Below, in pieces: positions 43,602-54,328 of a DNA stretch of 64,000 bases (the first letter of the stretch is position 1; every line of letters starts with the position of its first letter). The notes under the pieces are model-generated. The model was not told the origin of the DNA, did not search any database, and worked only from the letters and a program-made list of their open reading frames with translations. The translations under genes and the position numbers were made by a program. The DNA comes from Proteiniphilum acetatigenes DSM 18083 (GTDB lineage: Bacteria; Bacteroidota; Bacteroidia; Bacteroidales; Dysgonomonadaceae): assembly GCF_000380985.1 (NCBI RefSeq), contig NZ_KB905699.1:111841-175840 (forward strand), read 5' to 3'.

Positions 43602-46010
43602 ATGAATCAATTGACAAGTCTTAAAGTAAGGATAAGACTGGCCGGAATAATCGTTTTCATTTTCTTTATTCAATCTTTATTTTCGCAGCAAGATCGCCAA
43701 GCCGTTATTAGGGGAAGCGTAAAAGATAGTAAAGGTGCTCCGGTAGAATTTGCTACCGTATATATAAAAGAAACTCAGCAAGGGACACAGTCGGACCTTA
43801 AAGGCGATTTCCTTTTGCATGTCGCGCCGGGGAGTTACATGTTTTGTGTACAAATGATGGGGTACGAAACATATGAACAACCCATTATCGTACAACCGGG
43901 CGAGAGAATGACAATTCCAGTAGAGTTGGTCGAAAAGAGGTATGCGCTCCAGGAGGTGGTAATAGAGGCCAAATCCTCGGTGCAGCGCATTAATGAATCA
44001 GCATACAATGCTGTCGCATTGGATGCCACGGTACAACACAATTTGACGGCTAACCTGTCGGGCATGTTGAACAAGGTGTCGGGCGTCCGGATCCGGGAAA
44101 CCGGTGGTGTGGGATCTGAGATGCAGGTGATGATGGACGGCTTCAGCGGGAAACACGTGAAGGTCTTTATCGACGGTGTTCCTCAGGACGGAGTAGGACA
44201 GTCGTTCGGATTGAACAATATTCCGGTGAACTTTGCAGAGCGTATAGAGGTATACAAAGGAGTAGTACCCGTAGAGTTTGGAACCGATGCCATTGGTGGC
44301 GTAATCAATATTGTAACCAGGAAAGGTTTTAATAGGAAATGGCATCTCGACGCTTCCTATTCGTATGGTTCGTTCAATACCCATAAGTCTTACTTCAATT
44401 TCGGACAGACATTCGACAACGGACTGACTTACGAAGTAAACGCGTTCCAGAACTATTCTGACAATAATTACTCTGTGGACACGCCGGTAAAAGAGTTCTT
44501 GCCGGATGGAGGTAGTAGTACCGACAGATCAAAGATTGAACGTGTAAAGCGCTTTCATGATACTTATCACAATGAAGCAATATCGGGAAAAGTCGGTTTG
44601 GTAAGTAAACCGTGGGCAGACCGATTGATATTGGGGGTGACTTATTCGCAAGTATATAAAGAATTACAAACCGGCGTTCGGCAGGAAATCGTTTTTGGAG
44701 GTAAATACCGCAAAGGACATTCCGTGATGCCGTCGTTGGAATACCGCAAGAGAAATCTCTTCGTCAAAGGGTTGGATGTGACGCTTACGGCCAACTACAA
44801 TAAAAACAATACGCACAATGTGGACACCTCCTCCTACGAATTTAACTGGCGGGGAGAAAAGCGACCCCGGGCCGGAACACCGGGGGAGCAGTCATACATG
44901 CATCTGCGTTCGGATAACAATAACTGGAACGGAACGGTTTCCGCCCGTTATCGGTTAAAGGATATCCATTCGTTTACATTTAACCACATTATTAATTCGT
45001 TCCACCGTTCTAACCAGTCGCTTCTGACACCCGGTTCCGGTCCGGATCCGATACCCAAGGAGACGCAGAAGAATGTAAGCGGCCTCTCTTACCAGCTTAT
45101 GCCCAATGAGAGGTGGAACGCGTCGTTGTTCGGTAAGTATTACAATCAGTATGTGGCAGGCCCGGTAGCTACCTCTTCCACAATGGATGAGGTTGTGAGG
45201 GTTACAAAAACTATCAGTACGACCGGTTACGGCGCGGCGGGAACTTACTTCATCCTCGATAATCTGCAGGCCAAGTTATCTTATGAGAAGGTGTATCGCC
45301 TGCCTACCAATAATGAGATGTTTGGCGATGAAGACCTCGAAACCGGAGATATAGCAATCAAACCGGAGAACAGCCATAATGTCAACTTCAATATGAGTTT
45401 TGATGAGTCATTCGACAAGCATGCTGTTTACCTGGAGGGTGGATTGATTTATCGTGATATAAAGGATTATATCCAGCGTAATATCACTGGCCTGGGCGGT
45501 GGACGCTATGGTGCTGCCTATGTCAACCACGGTAAAGTGCTTACGAAAGGGTACACCCTTACCGCACGCTACAATTTTTCAAATCTGTTGAGCGTGGGGG
45601 GAAACTTCACCGAGATCAACACCCGCGATAATGTAGCGACGACCATTACCGGCTCACCTAGTAATACTTACAAAGCCCGTATGCCCAACGTCCCTTATCT
45701 TTTTGCCAATGCGGATATTACTTTTTACCGTCATAACCTGGGACCGAAAGGGAATGTACTGACGGTGTCCTATGACAATTTCTTTGTGAAGAGTTTTCCC
45801 CTTTATTCGGAGGCGCTGGGCAGTAGCGAGAGTAAATCGGTTGTGCCTACCCAGTTTTCCCATAATGTGAGTGTTTCCTACTCTCTGAAAGAGGGACGTT
45901 ACAATATCTCATTCGAGTGCCAGAACCTTACCGACGAAAAGTTATATGACAACTTCAGCTTGCAAAAGGCAGGCAGGGCATTCTACGGTAAACTGAGGGT
46001 TTCTCTGTAA
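43602..46010 (+). CDS. TonB-dependent receptor, probably for a siderophore (XusA-like)
   Basis: An 802-residue receptor from the ATG at 43602, where a signal peptide starts (MNQLTSLKVRIRLAGIIVF, cut near LFSQQ). A CarboxypepD_reg-like domain covers residues about 35-115 (IRGSVKDSKGAPVEFATVYI). The plug (VSGVRIRETGGVGSEMQVMM; VFIDGVPQDGVGQSFGLNNI) and a long barrel ending FYGKLRVSL follow. Downstream partners are a DUF4374 lipoprotein and an IroE-like esterase. This matches the layout of Bacteroides XusAB xenosiderophore uptake better than haem uptake. Substrate is inferred. Confidence 0.82.
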   Translation: MNQLTSLKVRIRLAGIIVFIFFIQSLFSQQDRQAVIRGSVKDSKGAPVEFATVYIKETQQGTQSDLKGDFLLHVAPGSYMFCVQMMGYETYEQPIIVQPGERMTIPVELVEKRYALQEVVIEAKSSVQRINESAYNAVALDATVQHNLTANLSGMLNKVSGVRIRETGGVGSEMQVMMDGFSGKHVKVFIDGVPQDGVGQSFGLNNIPVNFAERIEVYKGVVPVEFGTDAIGGVINIVTRKGFNRKWHLDASYSYGSFNTHKSYFNFGQTFDNGLTYEVNAFQNYSDNNYSVDTPVKEFLPDGGSSTDRSKIERVKRFHDTYHNEAISGKVGLVSKPWADRLILGVTYSQVYKELQTGVRQEIVFGGKYRKGHSVMPSLEYRKRNLFVKGLDVTLTANYNKNNTHNVDTSSYEFNWRGEKRPRAGTPGEQSYMHLRSDNNNWNGTVSARYRLKDIHSFTFNHIINSFHRSNQSLLTPGSGPDPIPKETQKNVSGLSYQLMPNERWNASLFGKYYNQYVAGPVATSSTMDEVVRVTKTISTTGYGAAGTYFILDNLQAKLSYEKVYRLPTNNEMFGDEDLETGDIAIKPENSHNVNFNMSFDESFDKHAVYLEGGLIYRDIKDYIQRNITGLGGGRYGAAYVNHGKVLTKGYTLTARYNFSNLLSVGGNFTEINTRDNVATTITGSPSNTYKARMPNVPYLFANADITFYRHNLGPKGNVLTVSYDNFFVKSFPLYSEALGSSESKSVVPTQFSHNVSVSYSLKEGRYNISFECQNLTDEKLYDNFSLQKAGRAFYGKLRVSL

Positions 46011-46097
46011 AATAAAATTATAACGGATCGAGTGAATCGATTCCTATCGATATAAATTCAACTCACTTAATAATTAAATATCATCAATTAAAACTAA

Positions 46098-47585
<1,488 letters not shown>

Positions 47586-47627
47586 TATCAGGCGTATATT
47601 ATCTTTACAAATAATAGAAAAGTTAAT

Positions 47628-47670
47628 TATTCCCCCCGCTTTCATCGCATGATTGAAGGTAGGGGGAATA
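47628..47670 (+). promoter_or_regulatory. stem-loop immediately upstream of the esterase gene
   Basis: TATTCCCCC (47628-47636) pairs with GGGGGAATA (47662-47670), and the loop itself can pair CTTTCA with TGAAGG. No T tract follows, so it is not a standard terminator. It ends 18 bases before the ATG at 47689 and could tune esterase translation or mRNA stability. Confidence 0.5.
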
Positions 47671-47688
47671 TTATTGAAAGGGACTGGC

Positions 47689-48543
47689 ATGAAGACCATT
47701 CTTTTATTATTACCCCTTTTTATTGCTTATCCCCTGCTGGCACAACCCAGCCAGGTGATTACCCCTATTGAAGAATCGGCAAAACAGTTATTTGATTTGA
47801 AACAACATGACCTGACTTATAACGGGAGAGAATATAGGCTCTATATTGCCCAACCGGTTGGTAACGGAGAAGTTTTCCGCCCCGTGCTTTATATGCTGGA
47901 TGGCAACGGCCAGTTTCCCATGCTGGTGAATGGCGCAGGAGAAGTCTCGGAAAATACCCCTATCGTGGTGGGTATTGGCTATCCTTCTTCGCAGGCATAC
48001 CCTAAAGAGCGTACCCGGGATTATACGATCCCCATTGAAGGAAATGACGAGGGAGGAGGGGCCGAGGATTTTTACAGGTTTATTGTTGATAAAGTAAAAC
48101 CTTTTATTGAAGCGAATTATGCTGTGGATGCCACACGTCAGACATTGTGCGGACATTCTCACGGAGGGCTTTTTACCCTGTATGTGATGTTTAATCATAC
48201 CCGTGCTTTCCAGCATTATATAGCTGCCAGCCCTTCTATCTGGTGGGGACAGGGAGCAATTGTGCCGACACAGAGACCGCTCTTCTCTCATATCCCCCAT
48301 TCGGTGACTATTATCCTGGGAGAGTATGAGGAAAATCCCGAATCAGATCCGTCCAGGAGGAAATTAACACCGGAAATCCAGAAAATAAAAGAACAGCGGA
48401 AAGGTGGTATCCCCCACCGGGATCTGGCCGCGATGATTGCGCAAGAAGTGCCGAATTGTCGATTTATCCTGCTGGAAGGTAAAAATCATGGCAGTTCAAT
48501 CCCTGAATTCCTTAAGGAAGCGATGCGTGTTGCAGGAAAATAA
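47689..48543 (+). CDS. periplasmic IroE/Fes-like siderophore esterase
   Basis: A 284-residue alpha/beta hydrolase from the ATG at 47689, with signal MKTILLLLPLFIAYPLLAQ; a TTG 36 bases upstream lies inside a hairpin. IroE-like features are FRPVLYMLDGNGQFPML near 57, YPKERTRDYTIP near 95, and the nucleophile elbow TLCGHSHGGLFTLYVMF near 150. A putative catalytic His is in EGKNHGSSIPEF near 270. IroE-family enzymes open cyclic catecholate siderophores such as enterobactin or salmochelin. Following a TonB receptor and DUF4374 lipoprotein, it probably processes an imported xenosiderophore in the periplasm. A general esterase remains possible. Confidence 0.78.
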   Translation: MKTILLLLPLFIAYPLLAQPSQVITPIEESAKQLFDLKQHDLTYNGREYRLYIAQPVGNGEVFRPVLYMLDGNGQFPMLVNGAGEVSENTPIVVGIGYPSSQAYPKERTRDYTIPIEGNDEGGGAEDFYRFIVDKVKPFIEANYAVDATRQTLCGHSHGGLFTLYVMFNHTRAFQHYIAASPSIWWGQGAIVPTQRPLFSHIPHSVTIILGEYEENPESDPSRRKLTPEIQKIKEQRKGGIPHRDLAAMIAQEVPNCRFILLEGKNHGSSIPEFLKEAMRVAGK

Positions 48544-48646
48544 TTTCAAATTTAAGATTTAAGATTCAGAATTTAAGATTTCACTATGTCGATTATTAAT
48601 TCAGGATTTTGCAATTCATTGGTAATTAGTAATTATTAATTAGTAA

Positions 48647-48802
48647 TTAATTTACAAACAATATATTATCCGGTATATGCAGTCCTTTTTCAACATGAGA
48701 GCATTGGACAAATTGGCTGATACAAGCCAGGGATAATGCCGATGGCTTTATTTCAACGGTCATATCTGCTGGTTTGTTCGGATTCTTTTTTTTGCTACGC
48801 AT
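48647..48802 (-). CDS. possible 51-residue small protein
   Basis: On the minus strand ATG (48800-48802) opens 51 codons: a basic start MRSKKKNPNKPADM, then VEIKPSALSLACISQFVQC and SHVEKGLHIPDNILFVN. An AGAAGG Shine-Dalgarno-like word lies just upstream. The amino-acid pattern looks coding and it fills an otherwise empty 400-base gap. I recognise no family. The rest of the gap (48544-48941) holds AT-rich dispersed words at 48545-48583 and a -7 box TATCTTTG (48911-48918) for the next gene. Confidence 0.35.
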   Translation of the reverse strand: MRSKKKNPNKPADMTVEIKPSALSLACISQFVQCSHVEKGLHIPDNILFVN

Positions 48803-48941
48803 AACTCTGCCTTCTAATTTATTTGGTAAGATTAGAACGCTTGCAAAGACCCTTTATTGCAACAGGTTGAAAAAAAACGCAAAAAACACTTTTCATCAAG
48901 CCATTTTACATATCTTTGCTGTGATTTAATTATAAAAAAGA

Positions 48942-50060
48942 ATGAAAATGAGAAAACTAGTTTATCTTTTTATTGCTGTTGGCGCACTTTTGTCGTGTCA
49001 AAATAACAATAAATATACAATCAAGGGTACCGTAGCCGGTGATGCTTATGAAGGAACCAACGTTTATTTGCAGCAAATGACGGAGAATGCAATGGTGCCA
49101 ACCGATACGGCTATTGTCCAAAATGGGACTTTCTCTTTCTCAGGAATGGCTGATACCACGGTACTTCGTTTTATCGCACTGGATGAGACTGTGAATCCGC
49201 AACAGGAAAGCAGAATACCGGTATTGGTAGAACCGGGCAAACTGGAAGTGACTTTCGATACCGTAGTTACTGTAAAAGGTACAAAAATAAATGATGCTTA
49301 TACCAATTTCAGGTTGCAACAAAGAGAACTGGTACAAAATATCAGAGGTATTATAGGACAATTCAACAGCGAAAATGCAGCAGGGACAATGACTGAAGAG
49401 CGGGATGCCGAATTGCAACAATCTTACGAAGAAATCAGTAAGCAATTGACCGATCTCAATTTCAATTTTATTAAGGATAATATTGATAATAAACTGGGAG
49501 AATTTGTTTTTCAAAACTCTTCTTCCATGTTTGAGGCAGAACAGCAAAAAGAGATCCTTGATCTTGCCAGCGAAGAATTCAAATCCACAGAGAGGATTCA
49601 ACGTGTAATAAAGAGACTTGAAAATCTTGAGAATGTGGCTGTAGGTAAGAAATTTGTTGATTTTACTTTGAAGGATACTGAAGGAAATAACGTTTCTCTC
49701 TCCGATTATGCCGGTAAAGGGAATTATGTTTTGGTCGATTTTTGGGCTGCCTGGTGCGGACCTTGTCGTCAGGAGATGCCTAATGTTGTTGCGGCATATG
49801 ACAAATATAAAGCAAAAGGATTTGAAGTGGTCGGCGTATCACTTGATCAGGAACATGAACGTTGGGTGCAGGGAATCAAAGATTTGAATATGACCTGGCC
49901 GCAAATGTCCGACCTGCAGTACTGGGACAGCCCGATAGTGGATCTGTACGCTATACAGGGAATACCCCATACTGTACTTCTTGATAAAGAAGGCAAGATT
50001 ATTGAAAAGAATCTGAGGGGGGAAGCCCTGGATGCTAAATTGGCTGAGTTGATGCCTTGA
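48942..50060 (+). CDS. TlpA/AhpC-like thioredoxin-fold lipoprotein with DUF4369-type N-domain
   Basis: A 372-residue protein; M1 (48942) or M3 (48948) may be the start. The lipobox is GALLSC near residue 19. Residues about 25-120 form a DUF4369-like beta domain (YTIKGTVAGDAYEGTNVYLQ). A helical linker leads to the thioredoxin domain, with LVDFWAAWCGPCRQEMPNV (CGPC active site) near 267 and the cis-Pro loop GIPHTVLLD near 345. Such proteins reduce or isomerise disulfides in the periplasm. Monocistronic, with a terminator at 50113. Confidence 0.88.
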   Translation: MKMRKLVYLFIAVGALLSCQNNNKYTIKGTVAGDAYEGTNVYLQQMTENAMVPTDTAIVQNGTFSFSGMADTTVLRFIALDETVNPQQESRIPVLVEPGKLEVTFDTVVTVKGTKINDAYTNFRLQQRELVQNIRGIIGQFNSENAAGTMTEERDAELQQSYEEISKQLTDLNFNFIKDNIDNKLGEFVFQNSSSMFEAEQQKEILDLASEEFKSTERIQRVIKRLENLENVAVGKKFVDFTLKDTEGNNVSLSDYAGKGNYVLVDFWAAWCGPCRQEMPNVVAAYDKYKAKGFEVVGVSLDQEHERWVQGIKDLNMTWPQMSDLQYWDSPIVDLYAIQGIPHTVLLDKEGKIIEKNLRGEALDAKLAELMP

Positions 50061-50112
50061 TAGAGCGGGTATAAACCCTATATGCCGCTTCACTGGAAGC
50101 CGGCAGAGAAGA

Positions 50113-50153
50113 GAGTCTGTCTCAATAATAAGTTTGAGGCAGGCTCTTTTTTT
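50113..50153 (+). terminator. rho-independent terminator after the thioredoxin-fold gene
   Basis: GAGTCTGTCTCAA and TTGAGGCAGGCTC pair (two G-U pairs) around a short AT-rich loop, followed by seven T residues. It ends the transcript of the upstream lipoprotein. Confidence 0.85.
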
Positions 50154-50387
50154 ATATTTATAATTTAAGTTTAACCCAAGGTCTGATGTATGTGCGGTTA
50201 TCGTGAAACAAATGTATTCTTTTTATTGTTCTAATGGAAATTCTAATATGCTATAAATATCAATGGTTTCACTAAAGTTAGATATTTGAATTTTGTTTTA
50301 CTATTTCAAGTTTTATTGCACTATTCGCTTATCGAAATAGTTGCTTAAATAGTTCTATACACAGAAATGTAAAAGTATAATAATCAT
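50154..50387. other. AT-rich leader region upstream of the Mla-type operon
   Basis: Together with the terminator this is a 327-base gap with no gene. It contains a 22-base word at 50268-50289 that nearly repeats 7952-7974. No consensus promoter is clear; transcription of mlaE must start here. Confidence 0.5.
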
Positions 50388-51200
50388 ATGAAACAACTCA
50401 AAGTACGTCAATTAGCCCCACAAAAAATCCGTATAAAAGAGGAAACCCGACATTTTTATAATGGAATTTTTATTGATTTGGGAGAGTTGGTCATTTTTTC
50501 TATAAACGTAATAAAACAATTTTTTCGTCCGCCTTTTGAGCATAAGGAATTGATAAAACAAGGGTTTCTACTGGGGAATAAATCTTTCGCCCTGGTGAGT
50601 GTGACCGGTTTTATAATGGGATTAGTATTAACTATGCAGATGAATCCGGTTTTAGCGGATTTTGGCGCTCAGACTTTATTGCCGAGTGCTATTTCTGTAG
50701 CAATGGTGCGTGAGTTGGGCCCGGTAATAACAGGACTTATTTGTGCAGGGAAAATGAGTTCTGGTATTGGTGCTGAGATTGCAGCCATGAGAGTAACCGA
50801 ACAAATAGATGCTATGGAAGTTTCGGGAACGAATCCTTTGGGTTTTGTGGTTGCTACCCGTGTGTTGGCAACAACCGTAACTGTTCCTCTTTTGGTTATT
50901 TTTGCCGATGCATTCAGTTTTTTGGGAGCATTTCTTGCTGTAAATGTTTTCGAAGATACTTCCTCTACCTTGTTTATTGACAGAGCTTTTGCCATGCTGG
51001 GTTTCCGGGATCTGATTCCGGCTACCATAAAAACAGTCTTTTTTGGTTTCTTTATCGGACTGATAGGTTGCTATAGAGGTTATAACGCAGGAATAGGAAC
51101 GGAGTCGGTAGGAAGTGCCGCCAATTCAGCGGTAGTAGTGGCTTCTCTTACTATTTTCGTGATAGATTTGATTTTTGTTTTAATCACCAATATTCTCTGA
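50388..51200 (+). CDS. mlaE: MlaE family ABC transporter permease
   Basis: A 270-residue permease of the MlaE/YrbE type that works with MCE proteins to move lipids between membranes. Seen features are FALVSVTGFIMGLVLTMQMNP near 65, VAMVRELGPVITGLICAGKM (the conserved RELGPV segment) near 103 and TEQIDAMEVSGTNPLGFVV near 135. It heads the operon, 6 bases before the ATPase gene. Lipid substrate unknown; phospholipid is the default inference. Confidence 0.92.
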   Translation: MKQLKVRQLAPQKIRIKEETRHFYNGIFIDLGELVIFSINVIKQFFRPPFEHKELIKQGFLLGNKSFALVSVTGFIMGLVLTMQMNPVLADFGAQTLLPSAISVAMVRELGPVITGLICAGKMSSGIGAEIAAMRVTEQIDAMEVSGTNPLGFVVATRVLATTVTVPLLVIFADAFSFLGAFLAVNVFEDTSSTLFIDRAFAMLGFRDLIPATIKTVFFGFFIGLIGCYRGYNAGIGTESVGSAANSAVVVASLTIFVIDLIFVLITNIL

Positions 51201-51206
51201 TTTTGT

Positions 51207-51941
51207 ATGGGAAGGGAAGAAGTAATTGTAGTAAAGGAGCTATATAAATCTTTCGGGGACAAGCATATTCTTCGGGGGATTGATCTTGTGCTGCATAAAG
51301 GTGAGAATTTGGGTATTGTAGGCAAATCGGGAACGGGAAAATCGGTACTTACAAAATGCATAGTGAGATTAATAGAGCCTGATGCGGGTGAGATCAATGT
51401 ACTTGGAACCGATGTCCTGGCTTGTAATAATATTGAACTGAACGAGATAAGGAAAAAAGTGGGTTATCTTTTTCAGGGAGGTGCGCTGTATGATTCAATG
51501 AGTGTAAGGGAAAACCTGCTTTTCCCGATAAGAAGAACCCAATTTATAGATAAAAAACAAGATAGTGAAGAATTGGTAGAAAGATCTTTGAGAAGTGTAG
51601 GATTGTTGGATGCCATAGACAAGATGCCGGCAGAATTATCGGGTGGAATGAAAAAAAGAATAGCTTTGGCAAGGACCCTGATATTAAGGCCTGAGATTAT
51701 TCTGTATGATGAGCCTACCACCGGTTTAGATGCTGTTACATCAGGAGAGATCAGTGAACTTATCCTCAAAATAAAGGAGGAATATAATACTGCCTCTATT
51801 ATTATTACCCACGATATGAAATGCGCCAAAATAGCTACCGATACAATCAGGATTATGAAAGAGGGTGTTTTTGTTGTGGAAGGTACGTACGATGAGCTAA
51901 GCAGGAGTGCGGATAAAGAAATACGTGATTATTTTATATAG
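51207..51941 (+). CDS. mlaF: MlaF family ABC transporter ATP-binding protein
   Basis: A 244-residue ABC ATPase. Walker A is GIVGKSGTGKSVLTKC near residues 34-48, the Q-loop is VGYLFQGGALYDSMSV near 84, the signature is PAELSGGMKKRIALART near 140, and Walker B is EIILYDEPTTGLDAVTS near 163. The GGALYDSMSV Q-loop context is typical of MlaF. It powers the MlaE permease encoded just upstream, and mlaD follows after 24 bases. Confidence 0.93.
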   Translation: MGREEVIVVKELYKSFGDKHILRGIDLVLHKGENLGIVGKSGTGKSVLTKCIVRLIEPDAGEINVLGTDVLACNNIELNEIRKKVGYLFQGGALYDSMSVRENLLFPIRRTQFIDKKQDSEELVERSLRSVGLLDAIDKMPAELSGGMKKRIALARTLILRPEIILYDEPTTGLDAVTSGEISELILKIKEEYNTASIIITHDMKCAKIATDTIRIMKEGVFVVEGTYDELSRSADKEIRDYFI

Positions 51942-51965
51942 TAATAAAACAGATAACAGACAGTT

Positions 51966-53024
51966 ATGAAGAATACAAAAAAAGCTTTACGCTTAGGTAT
52001 TTTTGTCGCTGCAGCATTAATTTTATTTGTTGTAGCCGTATATTTAATAGGGAGTAAGGGAAACTTGTTCAGTCCTACCAAGGATGTATTTTCATCATTT
52101 AAAGATATACGGGGCCTCGTGGTGGGAAACAATGTCAGGTTTGCAGGCATCAATGTGGGTACGGTGAAAAATATCCGCATTATATCCGATACCTCTGTTG
52201 TGGTAACAATGTCAATACGTGAAGATTATTCAAAGTATATTTATAAGAACTCCAAAGTACAGATCGGACAGGAAGGTTTGATGGGGGGAAAGATCGTACT
52301 GATTTCTTCCGGAACTCCCGAAACGGGCGTCATTGAGGATAATGACTACCTGGCTGTGGCTGAAGGATTGGATGTGCAGGGGATGATAGCCCAGGCCCAG
52401 ACGATGCTTAGGGAAGCTACCCAAACAGTATCGAATCTTAATTCGGTCACTGATAAAATCAATGAAGGCGACGGAGATATAGCCCGTTTGCTGAATGGGA
52501 ATGATTTAACTACGCAGTTGGGCATTGCCACCCGTAAATTGAATAACTCAATGTCCGATGTAAATGAAATAACGAGGAAGGTAAGCAGTGGACAGGGAGA
52601 TTTAGGTAAGCTGATTAACGATGATGCCATTACAGACCAGTTGTCAGGAATCATGAAGGACCTACATGCCACTTCCGTAAAAGCCAACGCAGTTGTTGAA
52701 GAGTTACAGCAGACAGTGCATGCTATAAATTATGGAGAAGGTGTTTTACCCCGCTTACTTCACGACAAAGAATTAGGATTGAGTGTGGATACGGCCTTAA
52801 CAAGAGTGGACCAGGGTGTTTTTGAGGTCACCAGGGCAGCCGAGACCATAGCAGACAGTTGGATTTTCAGGTTGTTTTCAAAAAAGAAAAAAGATATCAA
52901 CAATCAGTCCCAATCTGTAACCACAAAAAAACAGCCCAAAGAGTTTGAAGTTCAGCCGGGAGATACCATAATAGTGCCGGTGAATGAATCGGCCGATCCC
53001 GAAATAAAAAGAAGCGAAAATTGA
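51966..53024 (+). CDS. mlaD: MlaD/MCE family lipid-transport protein
   Basis: A 352-residue MCE protein. One N-terminal helix (residues 9-28) is followed by a single MCE domain (TKDVFSSFKDIRGLVVGNNVRFAGINVGTVKNI). A long amphipathic C-terminal region follows (residues about 140-300), with a charged tail ending PEIKRSEN. MCE domains form hexameric rings that shuttle lipids. Its place after the MlaE and MlaF genes makes a complete permease-ATPase-MCE set. Outer-membrane partner MlaA was not found here. Confidence 0.9.
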   Translation: MKNTKKALRLGIFVAAALILFVVAVYLIGSKGNLFSPTKDVFSSFKDIRGLVVGNNVRFAGINVGTVKNIRIISDTSVVVTMSIREDYSKYIYKNSKVQIGQEGLMGGKIVLISSGTPETGVIEDNDYLAVAEGLDVQGMIAQAQTMLREATQTVSNLNSVTDKINEGDGDIARLLNGNDLTTQLGIATRKLNNSMSDVNEITRKVSSGQGDLGKLINDDAITDQLSGIMKDLHATSVKANAVVEELQQTVHAINYGEGVLPRLLHDKELGLSVDTALTRVDQGVFEVTRAAETIADSWIFRLFSKKKKDINNQSQSVTTKKQPKEFEVQPGDTIIVPVNESADPEIKRSEN

Positions 53025-53215
53025 ATCGGTGAACACTTTTATATAAAGTGATTGTCTTAAGGTTGAATCTGAGAGAGCTTTTGGGTTTTAATTTAAACGC
53101 TATGAAGGTTTATTTCATGTTAAATTCTTTCAAAGTTGAATAAATTCATCTTACCCATACCCTGAAACTGTTTTCAATACAAAATTTATATCTACTTTTG
53201 TAAAAAGCAATTCGT

Positions 53216-54313
53216 ATGGCGTTACATAGAAAGCAGTTGTTTTTTCTTTTTTGGATTCTGATGCCGGCTTTGTTTGTTACAGTACAGCCGCTATCTGCTC
53301 AAAACAGGAAATTTACTGTTGTGATTGATCCCGGTCATGGGGGTAAGGATCCCGGAGCTGTAGGATCGAGTTCCAAAGAGAAGGATATTGTACTGTCGGT
53401 AGGTCTGAAGCTGGGGAAGCTCATCGAGAATAATCATCCCGATGTAAATGTTGTATATACACGAAAAGACGACCGGTTTGTGGAGTTGAATCGGAGAGCC
53501 GCGATTGCCAATAAGGCACATGCCGACCTGTTTATCTCGCTTCACTGTAATGCTCTCGACCGCAGGAGAACATCTCCACAAGGAGTGGAGACTTTCGTGT
53601 TGGGGTTGCATAGGAGCAAAGACAACCTGGATGTTGCAAAGGCGGAAAACTCGGTGATTATGTACGAGGAGGACTATTCAGTCAAGTACGAGGGGTTTAA
53701 TCCTAATGAGCCGGAGTCTTATATTATTTTTGAATTCATGGCCAATGAGTTTCTCGACCGGAGTGTTTATTTTGCTACTATGGTACAGAACCAGTTGGTT
53801 GCCAATTCGAAGAGAATCAACAGAAATGTCCGTCAGGCCGGATTTCTCGTTTTGAGAGAGGTGGCTATGCCAAGTGTACTCGTGGAGTTGGGATATATCA
53901 GTAACAGGGAGGAAGAGAAATACCTGAAGAGCGGGAGCGGTCAGAACTCGCTCGCTGCAAGTATTTATAATGGCTTCAAAGAGTATAAGCGGGAGTATGA
54001 TAAGAAGAGTTATGTGTTTACTAACGGTGGAGCACAACATCCGCAGTCTCAGGAGAGCCGGCTGTCACCTGAAGCGGTGAGTGGAAAAGAATACAGGGTT
54101 CAGTTTCTTACTTCATCCCGGAAGTATGAGAACGGTGCTTCGGTGTTCAAAGGGTTAACCCCTGTCGACTATTATACCGATGGTAAGACTTATAAATATA
54201 CATATGGACGCACAACCAATCCTGAAGAAAGCCGGAAATTATTGAGTAAGGTGCGGAAGAATTTCAAAGATGCTTTTATTATCGAGTTCGAAAACGGAGA
54301 ACGCGTGAAATAA
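53216..54313 (+). CDS. N-acetylmuramoyl-L-alanine amidase (Amidase_3)
   Basis: A 365-residue secreted zinc amidase that cuts the stem peptide from peptidoglycan during cell separation. A signal peptide covers residues 1-29. The catalytic domain shows FTVVIDPGHGGKDPGAVGSS (Zn His), LFISLHCNAL near 104 (Zn His) and the terminal glutamate VLVELGYISNREE near 222. The C-terminal ~80 residues (EYRVQFLTSSRKYENG) look SPOR-like and could target septal glycans. A -7 box TACTTTTG lies at 53193-53200. An MCE gene follows after 15 bases. Confidence 0.92.
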   Translation: MALHRKQLFFLFWILMPALFVTVQPLSAQNRKFTVVIDPGHGGKDPGAVGSSSKEKDIVLSVGLKLGKLIENNHPDVNVVYTRKDDRFVELNRRAAIANKAHADLFISLHCNALDRRRTSPQGVETFVLGLHRSKDNLDVAKAENSVIMYEEDYSVKYEGFNPNEPESYIIFEFMANEFLDRSVYFATMVQNQLVANSKRINRNVRQAGFLVLREVAMPSVLVELGYISNREEEKYLKSGSGQNSLAASIYNGFKEYKREYDKKSYVFTNGGAQHPQSQESRLSPEAVSGKEYRVQFLTSSRKYENGASVFKGLTPVDYYTDGKTYKYTYGRTTNPEESRKLLSKVRKNFKDAFIIEFENGERVK

Positions 54314-54328
54314 ACAGATTTTCAATAT

